Assembly: GCF_029255185.1 (NCBI RefSeq)
Contig: NZ_JAPUVO010000069.1
Location: 1 to 48,603 of the forward strand
From: Propionivibrio sp.
Lineage (GTDB): Bacteria > Pseudomonadota > Gammaproteobacteria > Burkholderiales > Rhodocyclaceae
DNA: 48,603 bases
Direction of reading: 5' to 3'
The number at the start of each line of letters is the position of its first letter. Within the stretch, counting starts at the first letter, position 1. Under the pieces are notes generated by a model, which did no database searches, was not told where the DNA came from, and worked only from the letters and a program-made list of their open reading frames with translations. Made by a program: the position numbers and the translations under genes. Below are positions 45,205-48,603 of this stretch, in pieces.

Positions 45205-46410
45205 GTGGTTGTCCCCCGTTATGACTTGCCTGACACCAGTGGTCACTTTGGCCGCTATGGCGGCACATTTGTTGCCGAAACGCTGATCCCCGCGCTTGAA
45301 GAACTGAAAGAAGCTTACGCGCTTGCCCGGTGTGATCCGCTCTTCATCGCCGAGTTCGAGTACGACCTGAAGCATTACGTCGGTCGCCCGAGCCCGCTGT
45401 ATCACGCCAAACGCTGGTCCGACCTGCTCGGCGGTGCACAGATCTACCTCAAGCGCGAAGACCTGAATCACACCGGCGCGCACAAAATCAACAACTGCAT
45501 TGGTCAGGCCATGCTGGCCCGACGCATGGGCAAGCCGCGCGTCATCGCCGAAACCGGTGCCGGTCAACACGGCGTTGCCACCGCCACTGTGGCGGCGCGT
45601 TACGGCATGGAATGCGTGGTCTACATGGGCTCCGAGGACATCAAACGGCAGTCCGCCAACGTTTACCGCATGAAACTGCTCGGCGCTTCGGTGGTAGCGG
45701 TCGAGAGCGGTTCGAAAACCCTCAAGGACGCGCTCAACGAAGCGATGCGCGACTGGGTCACCAACGTTAGCAACACGTTCTACATCATCGGCACGGTCGC
45801 CGGTCCGCATCCCTATCCGATGATGGTTCGCGACTTTCAGTCAGTAATCGGCCAGGAGTCGATTGTCCAGATGCAGGCTCAGTGCGAGCGACAGCCTGAT
45901 GCCGTGATTGCCTGCGTAGGCGGTGGTTCGAATGCCATGGGTATTTTCCATCCCTACATTCCGCTCCATGATGTGCGTCTGATCGGCGTCGAGGCTGCTG
46001 GTGATGGCATAGAAACCGGTCGTCATGCGGCGTCGTTGACTGCTGGTCGCCCCGGCGTACTGCACGGTAACCGCACCTACCTTTTGCAGGACGAGAATGG
46101 CCAGATCATCGAGACGCACTCGATTTCAGCCGGTCTCGATTATCCAGGCGTTGGTCCGGAACACGCCTGGCTCAAGGATTCAGGACGTGCAGAATACGTC
46201 ACTATCACCGATGCCGAGGCGCTGCAGGCGTTTCACAACCTGTGCCGACTGGAAGGCATCATTCCGGCGCTCGAATCGAGCCATGCCATGGCCTACGCCG
46301 CCAAACTCGCGCCGACCTTGTCGAAAGATAAGATCCTGCTGGTCAATCTCTCCGGTCGCGGTGACAAGGATATGCACACCGTCGCCGAAAAATCGGGAAT
46401 CACCCTCTAA
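45205..46410 (+). CDS. trpB: tryptophan synthase beta chain
   Basis: TrpB (401 residues) joins indole and serine. The PLP lysine is Lys94 in [39 protein letters not shown] and the phosphate loop [10 protein letters not shown] are present. The start is a GTG at 45205, chosen for its AAGGAGAAATC ribosome site; an in-frame TTG at 45181 would place that site inside the gene. trpA starts two bases after its stop. Confidence 0.97.
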   Translation: MVVPRYDLPDTSGHFGRYGGTFVAETLIPALEELKEAYALARCDPLFIAEFEYDLKHYVGRPSPLYHAKRWSDLLGGAQIYLKREDLNHTGAHKINNCIGQAMLARRMGKPRVIAETGAGQHGVATATVAARYGMECVVYMGSEDIKRQSANVYRMKLLGASVVAVESGSKTLKDALNEAMRDWVTNVSNTFYIIGTVAGPHPYPMMVRDFQSVIGQESIVQMQAQCERQPDAVIACVGGGSNAMGIFHPYIPLHDVRLIGVEAAGDGIETGRHAASLTAGRPGVLHGNRTYLLQDENGQIIETHSISAGLDYPGVGPEHAWLKDSGRAEYVTITDAEALQAFHNLCRLEGIIPALESSHAMAYAAKLAPTLSKDKILLVNLSGRGDKDMHTVAEKSGITL

Positions 46411-46412
46411 TC

Positions 46413-47246
46413 ATGTCAAAAATACAAGCCACATTCGAGCGCCTGCGGACGCAGGGGCGCAAGGCGCTGATCCCGTTCATCACCGCTGGCGATCCCGACC
46501 CGGCACTGACCGTGACCCTGATGCATACGATGGTCGAGGCCGGCGCCGACATCATCGAACTTGGTGTGCCGTTTTCCGACCCGATGGCCGACGGACCGAC
46601 CATCCAGCGCGCTTCCGAGCGCGCCTTGCAGAAAGGCGTCAGCCTGCGCCAGGTGCTGACCATGGTGGCCAATTTCCGGGCCGACGATAACCAGACGCCG
46701 GTGGTCCTTATGGGCTACGCCAATCCGATCGAGGCCATGGGCGTCGATGACTTTGCGACGACTGCCTTTGCTGCCGGTGTCGATGGCGTCCTGGTTGTCG
46801 ATTATCCGCCGGAAGAAAGTATCGAGTTTGCATGCGCGATGCGTGCCAATGCCCTTGATCCGATCTTCCTTCTGGCGCCAACTTCGACGCCTGAACGCAT
46901 CTCGCAGGTCGCGGCGCTGGCCAGCGGCTACGTCTATTACGTCTCGCTCAAGGGGGTAACCGGTTCGGCCCAGCTTGACGTTGCCGCCGTTGCCGCGCGC
47001 ATCCCGGAGATTCAAGCCCAAACGGGTATTCCGGTCGGTGTCGGTTTCGGCATTCGCGATGCGGTCACGGCCGGATCGGTGGCCAGAATCGCCGATGCCG
47101 TCGTCGTCGGCAGCCGGATCATCGAGGAAATTGAACAATCCGACAAGGACAGCGTATGCGCTCGGGTTCGCGCGCTGGTCGCCACACTACGATGCGGGAT
47201 CGACGATGCAAGCGCTGCGCCTTCTCTGGCTGGAGGAAGGCCGTGA
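46413..47246 (+). CDS. trpA: tryptophan synthase alpha chain
   Basis: TrpA (277 residues) splits indole-3-glycerol phosphate. [19 protein letters not shown], the catalytic Glu in [16 protein letters not shown], the catalytic Asp in [10 protein letters not shown] and GVGFGIRD are clear. Its stop TGA overlaps the accD GTG (GTGA at 47243-47246), so accD is translated in tandem. Confidence 0.97.
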   Translation: MSKIQATFERLRTQGRKALIPFITAGDPDPALTVTLMHTMVEAGADIIELGVPFSDPMADGPTIQRASERALQKGVSLRQVLTMVANFRADDNQTPVVLMGYANPIEAMGVDDFATTAFAAGVDGVLVVDYPPEESIEFACAMRANALDPIFLLAPTSTPERISQVAALASGYVYYVSLKGVTGSAQLDVAAVAARIPEIQAQTGIPVGVGFGIRDAVTAGSVARIADAVVVGSRIIEEIEQSDKDSVCARVRALVATLRCGIDDASAAPSLAGGRP

Positions 47247-48115
47247 GCTGGTTGAACAAACTCCTGCCGCCAAAGATCAAGCGCAATGACACCGGCGTTG
47301 CACGGAAGTCCTCGTTACCCGAGGGGTTGTGGAGCAAGTGCCCGTCATGCGAGGCCGTGTTGTACGCGACCGATCTGGAAAAAAACGCCGATGTCTGCCC
47401 CAAGTGTGGGCACCATAACCGCATCGACGCGCGGGCGCGCATCGAACTGCTGCTCGATCCTGATGGACGCTTTGAAATCGGCAGCGAAGTCCTGCCGGTC
47501 GATTCGCTGAAGTTCAAGGACAGTCGCCGCTATGCCGAGCGATTGCTCGACGCTGCCGAAAGCACCGGCGAAACCGACTCGCTGGTGGTTGTCCAGGGCG
47601 CACTGAAAACCTTGCCGGTGGTCATTGCCGTTTTTGAATTCGACTTCATGGGCGGGTCGATGGGGTCGGTGCTCGGTGAGCGCTTCGTGCGCGGCGTGCA
47701 GGCTGCGGTCGAGCAGAGCCTGCCCTTCATCTGCATCACCGCTTCCGGCGGCGCGCGCATGCAGGAAGGACTGTTCTCGCTGATGCAGATGGCTAAGACC
47801 TCCGCCGTCCTGACCAAGCTCTCCGAGGCCAGGCTACCCTTCATTTCGATTCTCACCGATCCGACGATGGGCGGCGTTTCGGCGTCCTTCGCCTTCATCG
47901 GCGACGTGGTGATCGCCGAGCCCGGCGCGCTGATCGGTTTTGCCGGGCCGCGTGTCATCGAACAGACGGTGCATCAGACCTTGCCCGAGGGTTTCCAGCG
48001 TGCCGAGTTCCTGCTCGACAAGGGCGCCATCGACATGATCGTCGACCGTCGCGAAATGAAAGACAAGCTGGCGCAACTGCTGACCATGCTGCAGAAACTC
48101 CCGGCTGCGGCGTGA
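47243..48115 (+). CDS. accD: acetyl-CoA carboxylase carboxyltransferase subunit beta
   Basis: AccD (290 residues) pairs with AccA as the carboxyltransferase. An N-terminal zinc ribbon has Cys33, Cys36, Cys52 and Cys55 (CPSC and CPKC). The crotonase-fold body shows [13 protein letters not shown] and [18 protein letters not shown]. The GTG at 47243 follows GGAGGAAGG and overlaps the trpA stop. In most relatives the next gene is folC; here the plus-strand operon ends and a minus-strand fragment lies 7 bases on, with no clear terminator between. Confidence 0.96.
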   Translation: MSWLNKLLPPKIKRNDTGVARKSSLPEGLWSKCPSCEAVLYATDLEKNADVCPKCGHHNRIDARARIELLLDPDGRFEIGSEVLPVDSLKFKDSRRYAERLLDAAESTGETDSLVVVQGALKTLPVVIAVFEFDFMGGSMGSVLGERFVRGVQAAVEQSLPFICITASGGARMQEGLFSLMQMAKTSAVLTKLSEARLPFISILTDPTMGGVSASFAFIGDVVIAEPGALIGFAGPRVIEQTVHQTLPEGFQRAEFLLDKGAIDMIVDRREMKDKLAQLLTMLQKLPAAA

Positions 48116-48122
48116 AGCGTTT

Positions 48123-48488
48123 TCAACTCGTCACCCCCTCCAGCTTCACCACCAACCCCGTCAATTCCGCCAGACTCTTGGCCGCCGGGCGCACACCAAG
48201 ATAGTCGACCAGCCACTCCTCATCGGCCGGCTTGCCTAGAACCGGCGCGCTGCCCTGCCAATCGACCTTGAACGTCGCGTTCGTCGGCAACGGTGTGCCG
48301 AGCCCTGTTCCGGTGTTTGCAGCAAGGCCTGACTGTACGGTAATGCTGTTGTTTGGGGTGGACAGCGTGATGACGCTCAAGCCAAAGCTGCTACTGGCAC
48401 TCAGGCCATAGCGGTCGGTAGCAATGACCGTGAGGCGCAGCGTGCCGGCGACGCTGGCCGGTAACCGGTAACTATCGGGCGTTATTGG
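48123..48488 (-). pseudogene. C-terminal fragment of a repeat-type surface protein
   Basis: Minus-strand frame of 121 codons with no proper start codon, closed upstream by a TAG at 48491-48489. It reads PITPDSYRLPASVAGTLRL and then TVIATDRYGLSASSSFGLSV, the pattern of a cadherin- or Ig-like repeat, followed by a tail ending KLEGVTS. It looks like the 3' end of a large secreted or surface protein whose 5' part is missing, cut at about 48490. There is no evidence that it is translated. Confidence 0.5.
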
Positions 48489-48603
48489 CTAGGCGCGCAG
48501 ACTGTGCAAAGGCGAGCGAAGCGGGTTGTCGGCGAAGAGTTGTTTCCAGACTCGGGGCGTAAGTTCGTTGGCACGGCTGGCCGGATGTTGCCCGACGCGC
48601 TGC
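48489..48603 (-). mobile_element. end of a probable IS66-type transposase (partial)
   Basis: A minus-strand frame entering from the window edge ends at TAG 48491-48489. Its visible 37 residues include RVGQHPASRANELTPRVWKQ and FADNPLRSPLH, which I take as the C-terminus of an IS66-family DDE transposase. It directly abuts the surface-protein fragment, in the same frame but with a stop between. No terminal inverted repeat is identified. Confidence 0.45.

Overview
The window reads as a piece of a betaproteobacterial chromosome, most likely Rhodocyclales. This rests on gene content and order (rimP-nusA-infB-rbfA-truB; leuC-entericidin-leuD-leuB-asd-fimV-truA-trpF-trpB-trpA-accD; a CysB-linked cys cluster with an APS-type reductase and DUF934) and on the GC-rich, dense coding; no species can be named from the sequence alone. 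Most of the window is core housekeeping. Three places show accessory or decayed DNA: 1-2690, 24500-28010 and 48120-48603.

Region by region. 1-2690: a subtilisin-like secreted peptidase on the minus strand, broken by a frameshift and cut off at its C-terminus beside a cluster of GC-rich hairpins, then about 1 kb without an intact gene that holds a terminator, a probable 5' fragment of a group II intron and a fragment of a phage-type HExxH protein. 2723-8881: the translation/transcription operon rimP-nusA-infB-rbfA-truB, with two premature-terminator hairpins in its leader. 9028-12328: tRNA-Leu(CAG) on the minus strand, divergent from rnr and rlmB. 12356-15429: an MFS transporter, a zinc-ribbon protein, a CBS-pair protein and a small lipoprotein. 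15426-22542: assimilatory sulfate reduction (TSUP permease, sulfite reductase, DUF934, APS reductase, ATP sulfurylase CysD/CysN) transcribed away from the divergent regulator cysB. Together these take sulfate through APS and sulfite to sulfide.

22575-28004: an LtaS/MdoB-type membrane phosphotransferase, then an AT-richer minus-strand cassette of three coupled genes (FAD-linked oxidase of the PCMH/VAO type, a small RRM-like protein, and a zinc-ribbon PP-loop ATPase), bordered by a truncated IS200-like element. This cassette is the best candidate for an undescribed system. 28130-35242: an aminotransferase, an AlkA-type glycosylase, accA, tilS, aroC, a DUF465 protein and an MFS transporter whose start codon sits in a 13-bp perfect inverted repeat.

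35267-48115: leucine biosynthesis (leuC, entericidin, leuD, leuB), asd, the large polar-hub protein fimV, a CbiQ-like membrane protein, truA, trpF, trpB, trpA and accD, nearly all co-directional. accA and accD both lie in the window but about 16 kb apart. After accD the usual downstream gene is absent; instead an inverted fragment of a surface-type protein abuts what looks like the end of an IS66-type transposase at the window edge.
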